In this document: piece after piece, positions 10,888 to 19,751 of the stretch
Layout: each line of letters begins with the position of its first letter
Position numbering within the stretch: position 1 is the first letter of the stretch
Program-made: the position numbers and the translations under genes
NCBI RefSeq assembly: GCF_900496975.1
Contig: NZ_UFQC01000024.1
Coordinates: 34,113 to 98,112 of the forward strand
Source of the DNA: Achromobacter veterisilvae
GTDB lineage: Bacteria; Pseudomonadota; Gammaproteobacteria; Burkholderiales; Burkholderiaceae_B
Reading direction: 5' to 3'
Length of the DNA stretch: 64,000 nucleotides
Notes under the pieces: model-generated
Database searches by the model: none
What the model saw: the letters and a program-made list of their open reading frames with translations, nothing else
Told to the model about the DNA's origin: nothing

Positions 10888-12144
10888 TCAGCGATCGATC
10901 TCGCCGAAAACGATGTCCTGCGTACCAATGATGGTGACGGCGTCGGCGATCATGTGACCGCGCGACATTTCGTCCAGCGCTTGCAGGTGGACAAAGCCGG
11001 GGGCCCGAATCTTCAGGCGGTAAGGCTTGTTGGCGCCGTCCGACACCAGATAGATGCCGAACTCGCCCTTGGGATGCTCCACCGAGGCATACGCCTCGCC
11101 CGGGGGCACGTGGAAACCTTCGGTGAAGAGCTTGAAATGGTGGATCAGCTCTTCCATGTTGGTCTTCATGGCGGTGCGCTTGGGCGGGGCGATCTTGTGG
11201 TTCTCGATCATGACCGGGCCCGGGTTGTTGCGCAGCCATTCCACGCACTGGCGGATGATGCGGTTGCTTTCGCGCATTTCGGCGACACGGACCAGGTAGC
11301 GGTCGTAGCAATCGCCGTTGACACCCACGGGGATGTCGAAATCGAGCAGGTCGTAGACTTCGTAGGGCTGCGTCTTGCGCAGGTCCCAGGCCACGCCCGA
11401 GCCGCGCAGCATCGGGCCGGTGAAGCCCAGCGCCTTGGCGCGGTCGGGATCGACCACGCCGATGCCCACCAGGCGCTGCTTCCAGATCCGGTTGTCGGTC
11501 AGCAGCGTTTCGTATTCGTCCACGCAGCCGGGGAAGCGGTTGGTGAAGTCTTCGATGAAGTCCAGCAGCGAACCCGAGCGCGCGTCGTTCATGAGGCGCA
11601 CTTCTTTGTCGCCGCGATACTTGCTGGTGTCGCCGTACTGCGGCATCGAGTCCGGCAGGTCGCGGTAGACGCCGCCCGGGCGGTAGTAGGCCGCGTGCAT
11701 GCGCGCGCCCGAGACCGCCTCGTAGCAGTCCATCAGGTCTTCGCGTTCACGGAAGGCGTACAGGAACACCGCCATGGCGCCCACGTCCAGCGCGTGCGAA
11801 CCCAGCGACATCAGGTGGTTCAGCAGACGGGTGATCTCGTCGAACATCACGCGGATGTACTGCGCGCGCAGCGGGGCTTCGACGCCCAGCAGCTTCTCGA
11901 TGGCCATGACGTAGGCGTGCTCGTTGCACATCATGGACACGTAGTCCAGGCGGTCCATGTAGGGCAGCGCCTGGATGTAGGTCTTGTGTTCGGCCAGCTT
12001 TTCCGTGGCGCGATGCAGCAGGCCGATGTGCGGATCGGCGCGCTGGATCACTTCGCCGTCGAGCTCGAGCACCAGGCGCAGCACACCGTGCGCGGCCGGA
12101 TGCTGGGGGCCGAAGTTGAGCGTGTAGTTCTTGATTTCTGCCAT
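10888..12144 (-). CDS. nuoD: NADH-quinone oxidoreductase subunit D
   Basis: 49-kDa-type subunit of complex I, 418 aa, a [NiFe]-hydrogenase large-subunit homologue that forms the quinone site with NuoB. The N-terminal loop [21 protein letters not shown] holds the His and neighbouring residues that contact quinone; the C-terminus ends in [13 protein letters not shown], the family signature. It is separate from nuoC (3 bp gap), unlike the NuoCD fusion of E. coli. Confidence 0.97.
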   Translation of the reverse strand: MAEIKNYTLNFGPQHPAAHGVLRLVLELDGEVIQRADPHIGLLHRATEKLAEHKTYIQALPYMDRLDYVSMMCNEHAYVMAIEKLLGVEAPLRAQYIRVMFDEITRLLNHLMSLGSHALDVGAMAVFLYAFREREDLMDCYEAVSGARMHAAYYRPGGVYRDLPDSMPQYGDTSKYRGDKEVRLMNDARSGSLLDFIEDFTNRFPGCVDEYETLLTDNRIWKQRLVGIGVVDPDRAKALGFTGPMLRGSGVAWDLRKTQPYEVYDLLDFDIPVGVNGDCYDRYLVRVAEMRESNRIIRQCVEWLRNNPGPVMIENHKIAPPKRTAMKTNMEELIHHFKLFTEGFHVPPGEAYASVEHPKGEFGIYLVSDGANKPYRLKIRAPGFVHLQALDEMSRGHMIADAVTIIGTQDIVFGEIDR

Positions 12145-12147
12145 GAT

Positions 12148-12774
12148 TTAACGCCCCAAGCCGTAGGAGTCTTCGCGGACCACGCGCGGGGTGATCTCGC
12201 GCGGATCGATCGTGACCGGCTGGTAGATGACGCGGCGTTGTTCGGGGTCGTAGCGCATTTCGACCGTGCCGGACAACGGGAAGTCCTTGCGGAAAGGGTG
12301 ACCGATGAAGCCGTAGTCGGTCAGGATGCGGCGCAGGTCGGGGTGGCCTTCGAAGACGATGCCGTACAGGTCGAAGGCTTCGCGCTCGAACCAGCCCACG
12401 GCCGGCCAGCACTCCATCAGCGAGGCGACCACCGGGAACTCGTCGTCCTCGGCCCAGGTGCGCACGCGCAGGCGCCAGTTGTTCTGGATGGAAAGCAGGT
12501 GCACGGCCACGGCGAAACGCGCGCGGTGGATCTTGGCGTTCGCTTCCTCGGGCAACTGGCGGGTGCCGTTGCCCCACGTCAGGTAGTCGACGCCGCAGAG
12601 GTCGATACAGGTTTCAAAGCGCAGGCCGGCTTCGGTGCGCAGCTTGTTGCAGACCGAGAACCACTGTTGCGCGGGCACTTCGAGCGTCAGCTCGCCCAGC
12701 GCCTCGGTCAGCGCGATATCCGCGCCGAGGGTGGTCTGCAAATTGTTTTTCAGGGTTTCGAGCCTGGTCATCAT
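12148..12774 (-). CDS. nuoC: NADH-quinone oxidoreductase subunit C
   Basis: 30-kDa-type subunit of the connecting module of complex I, 208 aa. The family block [11 protein letters not shown] is present here as [22 protein letters not shown], followed by the [15 protein letters not shown] segment. It lies 3 bp upstream of nuoD and 76 bp downstream of nuoB. No anomalies. Confidence 0.97.
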   Translation of the reverse strand: MMTRLETLKNNLQTTLGADIALTEALGELTLEVPAQQWFSVCNKLRTEAGLRFETCIDLCGVDYLTWGNGTRQLPEEANAKIHRARFAVAVHLLSIQNNWRLRVRTWAEDDEFPVVASLMECWPAVGWFEREAFDLYGIVFEGHPDLRRILTDYGFIGHPFRKDFPLSGTVEMRYDPEQRRVIYQPVTIDPREITPRVVREDSYGLGR

Positions 12775-12850
12775 CTTGTACGCTTAGGTGAACCGATACG
12801 CTGGCTTCGCGGGGCCGGCGGCAGGGACTGCCGCGAGGCTGGGCGAAGGT

Positions 12851-13327
12851 TCAGCGCGCAATCGTGTTGGTCAGGCGGATCTTGTTCTGCATTTGCAGCA
12901 AGCCGTAGACCAGCGCCTCGGCCGTGGGCGGGCAGCCCGGCACGTAGACGTCTACCGGTACGATGCGGTCGCAGCCACGGACCACCGAATACGAATAGTG
13001 GTAGTAGCCGCCACCGTTGGCACAGGAGCCCATCGAAACCACCCAGCGCGGCTCGGGCATCTGGTCATAGACCTTGCGCAGCGCGGGCGCCATCTTGTTG
13101 CACAGCGTGCCGGCGACGATCATCAGATCGGACTGGCGCGGACTGGGCCGGAAGATGATTCCGAACTGGTCCAGGTCGTAGCGGGCCGCGCCCGCGTGCA
13201 TCATCTCAACCGCGCAACAGGCCAGACCGAAGGTCATGGGCCACATGGAGCCGGTCTTCGCCCAATTAAGGAACTTGTCGGCGCTGGTTGTGATGAACCC
13301 TTGCTTGAGAATGCCGTCTATAGCCAT
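12851..13327 (-). CDS. nuoB: NADH-quinone oxidoreductase subunit B
   Basis: Subunit carrying terminal cluster N2, which reduces quinone; 158 aa. The N2 ligands appear as the adjacent pair in LACCAVEMM, then [14 protein letters not shown] and [11 protein letters not shown]. The order and spacing are those of the PSST family. The gene is the second of the operon, 42 bp after nuoA. Confidence 0.97.
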   Translation of the reverse strand: MAIDGILKQGFITTSADKFLNWAKTGSMWPMTFGLACCAVEMMHAGAARYDLDQFGIIFRPSPRQSDLMIVAGTLCNKMAPALRKVYDQMPEPRWVVSMGSCANGGGYYHYSYSVVRGCDRIVPVDVYVPGCPPTAEALVYGLLQMQNKIRLTNTIAR

Positions 13328-13369
13328 ATTCGTCTCTGATAGCGTGCTGTGTAGGAGAAAGCCTGGGGC

Positions 13370-13729
13370 TTATTCCCAATCCAGCGCGCCCTTTTTCCAT
13401 TCGTAGATGAAGCCGACGGTAAGCACGGCCAGGAAAACCATGACCGTCCAGAAGCCGACGAGCCCGACCGTGCCCTGGGCGATGGCCCACGGGAACAGGA
13501 ACGCGATTTCGAGGTCGAAAAGAATGAACAGGATCGCCACCAGGTAGTAGCGCACGTCAAACTTCATGCGGGCGTCTTCGAAGGCCTCGAAACCGCATTC
13601 GTACGGCGAGAGCTTCTCGGCGTACGGACGCCGCGGACCAAGGAGGGAGCCCGCCGTTAGAAGCGCGAACCCGATGAGGGTGGCCACTACGATAAACAGC
13701 AGGACGGGGAAATACTGTTGCAGGTTCAT
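13370..13729 (-). CDS. nuoA: NADH-quinone oxidoreductase subunit A
   Basis: Small membrane subunit of complex I, 119 aa, three helices, first gene of the operon. The conserved loop [31 protein letters not shown] contains the ECG motif seen in NuoA/ND3. The ATG at 13729 is preceded by only a weak ribosome binding site. The upstream region 13730-13930 carries no gene and a candidate promoter. Confidence 0.97.
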   Translation of the reverse strand: MNLQQYFPVLLFIVVATLIGFALLTAGSLLGPRRPYAEKLSPYECGFEAFEDARMKFDVRYYLVAILFILFDLEIAFLFPWAIAQGTVGLVGFWTVMVFLAVLTVGFIYEWKKGALDWE

Positions 13730-13760
13730 TCAGGCGTCCGTCAAATGCGCAAACCTTAGG

Positions 13761-13769
13761 ATTGTAGCA
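13761..13769 (-). promoter_or_regulatory. candidate extended -10 promoter of the nuo operon
   Basis: On the minus strand this reads TGC-TACAAT, an extended -10 element (TGn plus a 5/6 match to TATAAT). It would start transcription near 13754, about 25 nt before the nuoA ATG. No good -35 hexamer is visible, which fits an extended -10 promoter. It is the best promoter-like site between nuoA and the porin terminator, but this is inference. Confidence 0.4.
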
Positions 13770-13928
13770 TTCGCGTGGTTACTTCTGGCTGAACTCTGTA
13801 GCTTGAACAGCAGGTGAAAGACAGCATTCCTCAAATGGAACAGTCGCTGCTTTCGGAACAACAAGGCAAGCTTACAACACTTGATCCAACCACGCCTCGC
13901 CCAACCCCGAAAACCCGGCGGCAAGACG

Positions 13929-13952
13929 AAAAAAAACCACCCCGAAGGGTGG
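13929..13952 (-). terminator. rho-independent terminator of the porin gene
   Basis: On the minus strand a 6-bp stem (CCACCC / GGGTGG) closed by a UUCG loop is followed directly by eight T residues (13936-13929). It lies about 70 bp after the porin stop codon and separates the porin from nuoA. Confidence 0.88.
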
Positions 13953-13958
13953 CTTCAT

Positions 13959-13982
13959 GCGAACGGGCCGAAGCCCGTTCGC
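13959..13982 (-). terminator. 10-bp hairpin with UUCG loop in the porin 3' UTR
   Basis: GCGAACGGGC and its exact complement GCCCGTTCGC flank a CGAA (UUCG on the minus-strand RNA). It sits just upstream of the T-tailed terminator and has no T-run of its own, so it may protect the transcript 3' end or back up termination. Confidence 0.6.
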
Positions 13983-14021
13983 ACGCTTTGAATCCAGGCA
14001 GGACTTGCGCCCTGCTGTGGA

Positions 14022-15197
14022 TTAGAAGCGGTGGCGGATGCCGACGCCGACGGCGGTCGACTTGACTTCGTCGATGAAGGCGTAGTTCTTGGCGTACGAA
14101 CCGTAAGCGTACAGGTTGGTGCGCTTGGACAGGTCGTAGGTGTAGCCCAGCGAGAAGACGTTCATCTTCTCGTCGCCGCCCGTCAGCTTGTCGTTCGACG
14201 GGTCAACCATTTGCCACGAACCGAACAGCTTGCTGGCGCCGCCGATGGGGGCCGACAGACCCAGCAGGTAGGAGTTCGACTTGAAGCCGTCAGCGAAGAT
14301 GTTGCCGCCGAAGCCCGGGATGCCCGAACCCGTCACGCTGCCTTGACCGCCGAACCAGCCGTCGGTCGTGCGACCGTAGGCCAGAGCCAGCTTGACCACT
14401 TCGAAGTCGTACGAACCACCGATGACGTAGCTACGCGGGGTAGCATCGACGGCAGCTTGCGACAGGGTGTTCGCGGCGTTCAGTTGGTCGTACGACAGAG
14501 CGACGTTCAGGGGGCCGTTCGTGTAGCGCAGGCCAGCCGTGATGGCGCGGGTGTTGTCGGCGGTGCGGAAGCCAACTTGGCCCGGGGCGCCGTTGCGGGT
14601 CCACGTCGGGGTGCCGGTAACCGGATCATTGACCCAGCCGTCCTTGGTCGTCTTGGTGTCGTCGGCGCTGAACGAGTAGCCGATGCCGAACTGGAAGCCG
14701 CTGAACGACGGGGTTTGGTACATGACCATGTTGTCGTAGCGGACGGTGTTGGTCGAGCTCAGGCCAACGCCGATGTTAGCTTGACCGAAGCCGGCGCCGA
14801 ACGGGTCGATCGAGCCGAAGTACTTCGACGCGATGTTGGTTTGGCGACCGAAGTCCAGTTGACCCCAGCTATCGCTGGCCAGACCGATCGTGGCTTGACG
14901 ACCGAACAGACGGCCACCTTGAGCGGAGTTGCCGTTGCCCGAATCAAAGCCCGATTCCAGTTGGAAAACAGCGCGCAGGCCATCACCCAGATCTTCCGAA
15001 CCACGCAGACCCCAGCGCGAACCGTTCTGCACGCCGTTGATCATGCCAACACGGCTGGCGCTGTAGCCATCCGGACCCTTAACCTTGTTGTAGCCGATAC
15101 CGGTATCGATAATACCGTACAGGGTGACAGACGTTTCTGCCTGGGCGACACCGGCAAAACCGGCGAGCAGGGCGGCAGCGAGCAGAGTCTTTTTCAT
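14022..15197 (-). CDS. outer-membrane porin, Gram-negative trimeric porin family (Porin_4 type)
   Basis: General diffusion porin of the betaproteobacterial type, 391 aa. A classical signal peptide (KK, hydrophobic core, cleavage after AQA at residue ~20) is followed by SVTLYGIIDTGIGY, the first beta-strand signature of the family. Family landmarks include NGSRWGLRGSEDLGDG and FQLESGF, and the protein ends in a terminal Phe (GIRHRF) needed for BamA recognition. The start has a GGAG ribosome binding site. It is monocistronic, with its own terminator, and its codon use suggests high expression. Solute specificity cannot be read from sequence. Confidence 0.95.
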   Translation of the reverse strand: MKKTLLAAALLAGFAGVAQAETSVTLYGIIDTGIGYNKVKGPDGYSASRVGMINGVQNGSRWGLRGSEDLGDGLRAVFQLESGFDSGNGNSAQGGRLFGRQATIGLASDSWGQLDFGRQTNIASKYFGSIDPFGAGFGQANIGVGLSSTNTVRYDNMVMYQTPSFSGFQFGIGYSFSADDTKTTKDGWVNDPVTGTPTWTRNGAPGQVGFRTADNTRAITAGLRYTNGPLNVALSYDQLNAANTLSQAAVDATPRSYVIGGSYDFEVVKLALAYGRTTDGWFGGQGSVTGSGIPGFGGNIFADGFKSNSYLLGLSAPIGGASKLFGSWQMVDPSNDKLTGGDEKMNVFSLGYTYDLSKRTNLYAYGSYAKNYAFIDEVKSTAVGVGIRHRF

Positions 15198-15667
15198 TTA
15201 AGAAATCTCCGTTGATTTGAGTGACAAGAGCAGCAATCCAGCAAACCAGCCTGCCGCCCCCCTAACTCCGCGAAGGGAAGTTGACGCTATTGCATCAAAA
15301 ATCAGGGGGACTGGCTATGGTCGGCATCAGAAAAGTGCAGGTTTGCGACAGGCTTGTTGGGATATTGCAACATCTCGCCGGCCGCCCGGCGAGTGCGCTA
15401 GGGGCTTACCCTTACGAATCAGGACAGGTCCTATTCATGCGACTTTCAGCCCTGCCCCTAATTATCTGGCCATTTCCGGCGTCCGCCCTTCCACCGTATT
15501 TCCCGCCCTCCTGTCCGCCCTCCGACGCGACCCGCAAGCGCCGTTCGCCCTCGCCGGCCTTCCGGGCCGCCCCATAAGAGGGCGAGCGGCGGGAAGCCGG
15601 AAAATAACATTGTTATGAATAAAAATCGCCGATATGATCGAGCGTGTCGATCCTCTCGCCTCGCGCC
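15198..15667. other. intergenic region between porin and tetR, no gene seen
   Basis: About 470 bp of divergent promoter space. The side next to the porin carries its GGAG ribosome binding site and must carry its promoter, though no convincing -35/-10 pair was found. The middle (about 15430-15600) is pyrimidine-rich on the plus strand. Short open frames here have no family features and no ribosome binding sites. The part near 15600 is AT-rich and holds the palindrome listed separately. Confidence 0.6.
15604..15616. promoter_or_regulatory. 13-bp palindrome upstream of tetR (candidate operator)
   Basis: ATAACA-T-TGTTAT is a perfect inverted repeat about 50 bp before the tetR ATG, in a short AT-rich stretch likely to be the promoter. 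TetR-family repressors commonly bind such palindromes over their own promoter; binding here is inferred. Confidence 0.45.
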
Positions 15668-16282
15668 ATGCCCTCTCCTTCCGCCCGCTCCGGCCGCAGT
15701 GAACGCCTGAACGCCCTGCGCCGGCAGCTCATCCTCGACGCCGCCCAGCGCGTATTCGAACGCGACGGCCTGGAAAAGACGACGATCCGCGCGATCGCCG
15801 CGGAGGCCGGCTGCACCACCGGCGCCATCTACCCCTGGTTCGCCGGCAAGGAGACCATCTATGGCGCGCTGCTCGAGGAATCGCTGCAGCGGCTGCACGC
15901 CTGCCTGAGCGAGGCCGCCGCCACGGGCGACGCCCGGACCGCCGCGCGCGGCGCGATCCACGCCTTTTTCGGCTATTACGCCGAGCGCCGGACCGATTTC
16001 TCGCTGGGCATGTACCTGTTCCAGGGACTGGGGCCGCGCGGGCTGGGCCGCGACATGGACGAACGGCTCAATGCCCGCCTGCGCCAGTGCGTGGACCTGC
16101 TGGGCCTGGCCCTCTCCAGGACCAAGTCCTGGGAGGCCGCCGCGGTCGAGGTCGAACAGATGAACCTCTTCACTTACCTGATGGGGCTGCTGCTGCTGCA
16201 GCACACCCATCGCCTGAAATCCCTGGGCCAGCGCGCGGAGGCGCTGCTGGACAACTACTGCCACGCCCTGGAACAACGATGA
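15668..16282 (+). CDS. TetR/AcrR family transcriptional regulator
   Basis: About 204 aa. The N-terminal helix-turn-helix is clear: ILDAAQRVFERDG, then KTTIRAIAAEAGCTTGAIYPWFAGKETIYGALL, the standard TetR DNA-binding domain. The C-terminal ligand domain is not specific. ATG 15668 is preferred over an in-frame GTG at 15644; neither has a strong ribosome binding site. Its stop overlaps the thioesterase ATG (ATGA), so it probably controls that operon and itself. Confidence 0.9.
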   Translation: MPSPSARSGRSERLNALRRQLILDAAQRVFERDGLEKTTIRAIAAEAGCTTGAIYPWFAGKETIYGALLEESLQRLHACLSEAAATGDARTAARGAIHAFFGYYAERRTDFSLGMYLFQGLGPRGLGRDMDERLNARLRQCVDLLGLALSRTKSWEAAAVEVEQMNLFTYLMGLLLLQHTHRLKSLGQRAEALLDNYCHALEQR

Positions 16283-16722
16283 CCGCAACCGACCTGGACA
16301 CCCGGACCGAGGCCCCGCTGATCAGCCTGGCCGATTTCCATATCCTGCTGGCGGACCAGCATCCTTTCTCGATGCTGCTCGGCATCGACGTGCTGCGCAT
16401 CGGCCATGGCACGGCCCGCGCCGTGCTGCCCGCGCGCGATGCCCACCAGCGGCTGGGCGGCATCGTCGCCGGCCCGATGCTGATGGGCCTGGCCGACCTG
16501 ACGATGTACGCGGCGGTGGTGGGCGCCACCGGCCAGGCGCATGCCGTCACGGCCAGCCTGACGATCAATTTTCTGCGCAAGAGCCCCGCCGGCGCGATCT
16601 ACGCCGACGCCCGGCTGCTCAAGGTGGGCCGGCTGTCCGCGGGGGAAGTCATCCTGACCGGCGAAGGCTCGGACGAGCCCCTCGCCCATATCGTGAGCAC
16701 CTGGTCGGTGCCCAAGCCATGA
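16279..16722 (+). CDS. PaaI-type hotdog-fold thioesterase
   Basis: Predicted acyl-CoA thioesterase, 147 aa, the usual length of single-hotdog PaaI/YbgC-like proteins. The central helix region (AHQRLGGIVAGPMLMGLADLT) and the strand segment (AVTASLTINFLRKSP followed by AEARLLKVGR-like sequence, here ADARLLKVGR) fit the family. An N-in-place-of-D change in the usual HGG catalytic helix cannot be judged without alignment. It overlaps tetR and the next gene by 4 bp each, making a three-gene operon. Confidence 0.8.
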   Translation: MTATDLDTRTEAPLISLADFHILLADQHPFSMLLGIDVLRIGHGTARAVLPARDAHQRLGGIVAGPMLMGLADLTMYAAVVGATGQAHAVTASLTINFLRKSPAGAIYADARLLKVGRLSAGEVILTGEGSDEPLAHIVSTWSVPKP

Positions 16723-17156
16723 ACCTGCGCGTCAGCATCGTCGGCATGGGAAGCACCGGCACGCGGGCCGCCCGGCGCCTTCTGGAGGCCGAGCCGGACA
16801 TCGCGCTGACCCTCTACGATATCGAACCGGACCGTTGCGAGGACTTTCGCGGCAGCGCCACCCTGGCCACGTCCGCGCGCGAGGCGCTGGCGGAATCGGA
16901 CACCATCGTGCTGGCCTTGCCGCGCGAGCGCGAGATCGACCGCACGCTGGAGCGCTTCAGCGACGGCAACGTCACGGCGCCCGTGGCCGGCAAGCTGATC
17001 GTGGACCTGGAACCGCCGTCCGCCGAGCGCGCGCGCAGGCTGGACCAGGCGATTGTCGCGGCGGGCGGCCGCTACGCCTGCGCGCCCCTGCAGGCGGCCT
17101 CGGCCGCCGGCGCCGCCGAGGCGCGCCTATTGAAGGCGCTGGCGCTCGTCGCCTGA
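16719..17156 (+). CDS. truncated NAD(P)-binding protein, 3-hydroxyisobutyrate dehydrogenase/6PGDH-like N-terminal domain
   Basis: 145 aa. The Rossmann fingerprint IVGMGSTGTRAARRL and the following beta-alpha units with LALPREREIDRTL and KLIVDLEPPS resemble the NAD-binding half of beta-hydroxyacid dehydrogenases. These are normally ~290 aa; here the whole C-terminal catalytic domain (with its essential Lys) is missing and the frame ends just after the point where the domain linker should begin. Its last 30 bp overlap the convergent PAP2 gene. It starts by a 4-bp overlap with the thioesterase. It may be a remnant or a stand-alone binding domain; enzymatic activity is unlikely. Confidence 0.65.
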   Translation: MNLRVSIVGMGSTGTRAARRLLEAEPDIALTLYDIEPDRCEDFRGSATLATSAREALAESDTIVLALPREREIDRTLERFSDGNVTAPVAGKLIVDLEPPSAERARRLDQAIVAAGGRYACAPLQAASAAGAAEARLLKALALVA

Positions 17157-17894
17157 CGCGCCCCAGCGCCGCGCCGCCGCCACGCACAGCGCCAGCCAGC
17201 CCAGGCTGACCGCGAAGCCGGCAAGCACGTCGCTGGCGAAATGGACCTGCAGCAGGATGCGGCTGAGTCCGATCGCCATGATGAGCGCCGCCAGGATCGC
17301 GATGCCCGGCATCCGCCAGGCCGGCGGCGCCAGCCGCCACAATAGGTAGCAGGCCGCTCCGTAGACCGTCATGGCGGCCGAGGAGTGGCCGCTGGGAAAG
17401 CTCCATCCCGCCACGCTGGCATAACCGTGGTCGTGGTCCGGGCGGATCCGCTCGAAACCGTGCTTGAGCAGCCAGTTGAGCGCGCCTCCCGCCCCGGTGG
17501 CCACGGCGCAGAACACCGCCAGCCCCCATTGCCGGTTCCAGAGCAGGAACAGCGTCATCAGCATGCTCACGCCCGTGAGGAAGTTCCGGTCGCCCAGGTA
17601 GGTGAACCACGACAGCAGCCACAATAGGGGGACCGGCATGGACATGCTCAGGGCGCCGGCCAGGGCCTTGTCGAATTCCACCACGGCGCTTTGGCGCCCC
17701 ACCGCGCGGGCCAGGGCCAGGAACAGCGCGAACGAGGCGCAGGTGCCGAGCGCGAAGCACGCGGCGCGGCCGCGGCGCGACAAGCCCGGATAGCAGCGCG
17801 CGAACAGCAGCGCCCCCGCGCCGCTCAGGAGCGGCAGCGCGATGAACAGCAGCAGGGCGTGGCCCGCGGCCCACGCCGCATAGACATCGGTCAT
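17127..17894 (-). CDS. PAP2-family membrane phosphatase
   Basis: Integral membrane phosphatase of the phosphatidic acid phosphatase type 2 / undecaprenyl-pyrophosphatase superfamily, about 255 aa and six helices. All three signature motifs are present: KHGFERIRP (KX6RP), SFPSGHSS (PSGH) and SRILLQVHFASD (SRX5HX3D). ATG 17894 is used; a TTG two codons upstream is less likely. It lies 39 bp downstream of the metallophosphoesterase on the same strand and overlaps the end of the convergent truncated dehydrogenase gene. Confidence 0.9.
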   Translation of the reverse strand: MTDVYAAWAAGHALLLFIALPLLSGAGALLFARCYPGLSRRGRAACFALGTCASFALFLALARAVGRQSAVVEFDKALAGALSMSMPVPLLWLLSWFTYLGDRNFLTGVSMLMTLFLLWNRQWGLAVFCAVATGAGGALNWLLKHGFERIRPDHDHGYASVAGWSFPSGHSSAAMTVYGAACYLLWRLAPPAWRMPGIAILAALIMAIGLSRILLQVHFASDVLAGFAVSLGWLALCVAAARRWGASGDERQRLQ

Positions 17895-17933
17895 TTGCAA
17901 GCGCCCATGAAGAGATTCCCGCCGCAGGCCACG

Positions 17934-18716
17934 CTACAACGCGACCAGCGTCCTGTCGACCGGTGCAAACGCATGCGTCCCGGCAGCGTAATCCCAACGC
18001 TCGACATGGCAGCCGCCCTCCCCATCGCGGGCGATGACGTTCACCGAGTTGGGAACGTTGCCGCGCACGCGATGCGAGCAGGCGGTCCCGGCCTGGACGA
18101 TCCAGCCGCCGGCCGGGGCCGACGGGTCCAGCGGCAGCACGTAGGGCAGATGGATGTGGCCGCCCAGGACCAGGTCGACCCCGGCCTGTTTCCAGGCGTC
18201 CAGCGCGTGCTCGCGCCCGATCAGCAGGTTGGACAGGTCCGAATCCACCTTGGCGCGGACCGGGTGGTGCGCCACCACGACGCGCAACTGCCCGGGCCGG
18301 GCCTGCCGCAGGCGCTGGGCGACGCGGGCGATCTGCCCGCCCGAGATCTCGCCGTCCTTGCGCCGCCGCGGCCGGGTCGTGTTCACGCCGATCGCAAGCA
18401 GGCCGTCGTTCTCGAACACCGGTTCCAGCACCGCGCCCAGCGCCCGCTTGTAGTTGCCGTAGGGATTGAGCGCGCGCGCGAACAGGTTGAACAGGGGAAT
18501 GTCGTGGTTGCCCGGCACGGCCAGCACCGGCAGCGACAGGCGTTCGATGAATTTGCGGGCGGCGGCGAACTGGCCGCGGCGCGCGCGCTGCGTGATGTCG
18601 CCGCTGAGCACGACCAGGTCGGGCGCGAGCGAGCGGGCCAGGTCCAGCGCCGCCTCGACGACGGGTTTGCGTTCCGTGCCGAAGTGGGTGTCGGAAAGAT
18701 GCAGGATGCGCGTCAT
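17934..18716 (-). CDS. calcineurin-like metallophosphoesterase
   Basis: Dinuclear-metal phosphoesterase, 260 aa, single domain. The full motif set is present: LHLSDTHFG, LSGDITQRAR, PGNHD, VVAHHPV and GGHIHLP. Such proteins cleave phosphodiesters or phosphomonoesters, in some cases UDP-sugars or lipid intermediates (LpxH-like), but the substrate cannot be assigned. ATG 18716 overlaps the stop of the upstream lipid kinase (ATGA), so the pair is co-translated. Confidence 0.9.
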   Translation of the reverse strand: MTRILHLSDTHFGTERKPVVEAALDLARSLAPDLVVLSGDITQRARRGQFAAARKFIERLSLPVLAVPGNHDIPLFNLFARALNPYGNYKRALGAVLEPVFENDGLLAIGVNTTRPRRRKDGEISGGQIARVAQRLRQARPGQLRVVVAHHPVRAKVDSDLSNLLIGREHALDAWKQAGVDLVLGGHIHLPYVLPLDPSAPAGGWIVQAGTACSHRVRGNVPNSVNVIARDGEGGCHVERWDYAAGTHAFAPVDRTLVAL

Positions 18717-19687
18717 GAACGGTCCAGGTATTGCGGGTCCGCCGGCACCACCAGCGGCAGCCGGTCGGCCGCCACCTTGAATTCCAGCGGCGTATCCATC
18801 CAGGAGATTTCGCCGTCCATCGCCACCTTGACGCGCCGGCGCCCGCGCACGCCCACCGTCAGGCGGTCGAAGGCGAAACTGACGACATGCTCCGCTTCGC
18901 CCAGCCGGCTGGCCAGCCCGCGCAGCAACAGGCCATACAGCGCCAGGGTGCCGACCGGCCGCGCGGCCATGGCGATCAGGCGGTCCTGGCCGAGTTCCTC
19001 GGAAGGGATGCCGACGTGTTCGAGCTGGAGCTTGTTGTTGCCCACCACCAAGGTGGGGGACCGCAGGCTGCGGGCCTTGCCTTCGTAGTCGAGCATCAGG
19101 GTCAACTGGCGCGGCGCGCGCAGCAGCGTGACCAGTCCCGACCACAGGGCGACCAGGCGGCTGCGGCCGTACTTCTGTTTGTAGGCCTCGCGGTCTTCGA
19201 GCAATTGCGGATACAGGCCCAGGCTGGCGTTGACCAGGAACAGCCGGCCGTTGAGCAGGCCGACCCGCACCGGCCTGGGCTGGCCTTGCAGGAAACCATG
19301 CAATGCCGTTTCCGTGTCCTGGGAAATGCCGTAGCTGCGGCCGAAGTAATTGAAGGTGCCCTGGGGCAGGATGCCGAACGGCACGCCCTGGCCCAGCACG
19401 GCGCCGGCGACCGCGCTGAGCGTGCCGTCGCCGCCCGCGGCGATCACGACGCCCTGCTCGTCCTGCGCGCGCCGGACCGCGGTCCGGGCCGATTCGGCCA
19501 GCCGGGACGGGTCTTCCACGGGGATCAACTGGTAGCGCCGTCCGGCCGCATCGAGGATGCGGCGGACGGTGTCCTGCAGCGCCTGCGCGTCGCCGCGCCC
19601 CGATCCGGTGTTGAGGACGATGAAGAGCGGTTCTTGTCCCGTCAGGGATCGGACCCCCGCCGCGGGGCTCTGCTGGGATGGCGTCAT
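18713..19687 (-). CDS. diacylglycerol/lipid kinase family protein
   Basis: ATP-dependent lipid kinase of the DAGK catalytic/YegS/sphingosine-kinase superfamily, 324 aa. The nucleotide-binding loop is AAGGDGTLSAVAGAVLG (GGDGT) and the following segment GILPQGTFNYFGR (usual GTxNDFAR, here NYFGR). The C-terminal half is the beta-sandwich lipid domain. First gene of a kinase-phosphoesterase-PAP2 cluster, which suggests phospholipid turnover (diacylglycerol to phosphatidate and back). Substrate unproven. Confidence 0.88.
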   Translation of the reverse strand: MTPSQQSPAAGVRSLTGQEPLFIVLNTGSGRGDAQALQDTVRRILDAAGRRYQLIPVEDPSRLAESARTAVRRAQDEQGVVIAAGGDGTLSAVAGAVLGQGVPFGILPQGTFNYFGRSYGISQDTETALHGFLQGQPRPVRVGLLNGRLFLVNASLGLYPQLLEDREAYKQKYGRSRLVALWSGLVTLLRAPRQLTLMLDYEGKARSLRSPTLVVGNNKLQLEHVGIPSEELGQDRLIAMAARPVGTLALYGLLLRGLASRLGEAEHVVSFAFDRLTVGVRGRRRVKVAMDGEISWMDTPLEFKVAADRLPLVVPADPQYLDRS

Positions 19688-19751
19688 GGGTCAAACATAC
19701 CCCATGCCGGCAAAGCGCCGCAACAAAGCCCGCGGCCCGGGTCGCGGCGGA

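Noticed and set aside
13730..14021. tRNA gene upstream of nuoA, expected by analogy with related genomes
   Set aside because: No cloverleaf or T-loop sequence could be found in this stretch.
13814..14065. Short plus-strand frame between nuoA and the porin
   Set aside because: It runs through the porin terminator hairpins and into antisense porin sequence.
15217..15618. 133-codon frame upstream of tetR
   Set aside because: No ribosome binding site, Pro/Arg-rich low-information translation, and it covers promoter DNA of porin and tetR.
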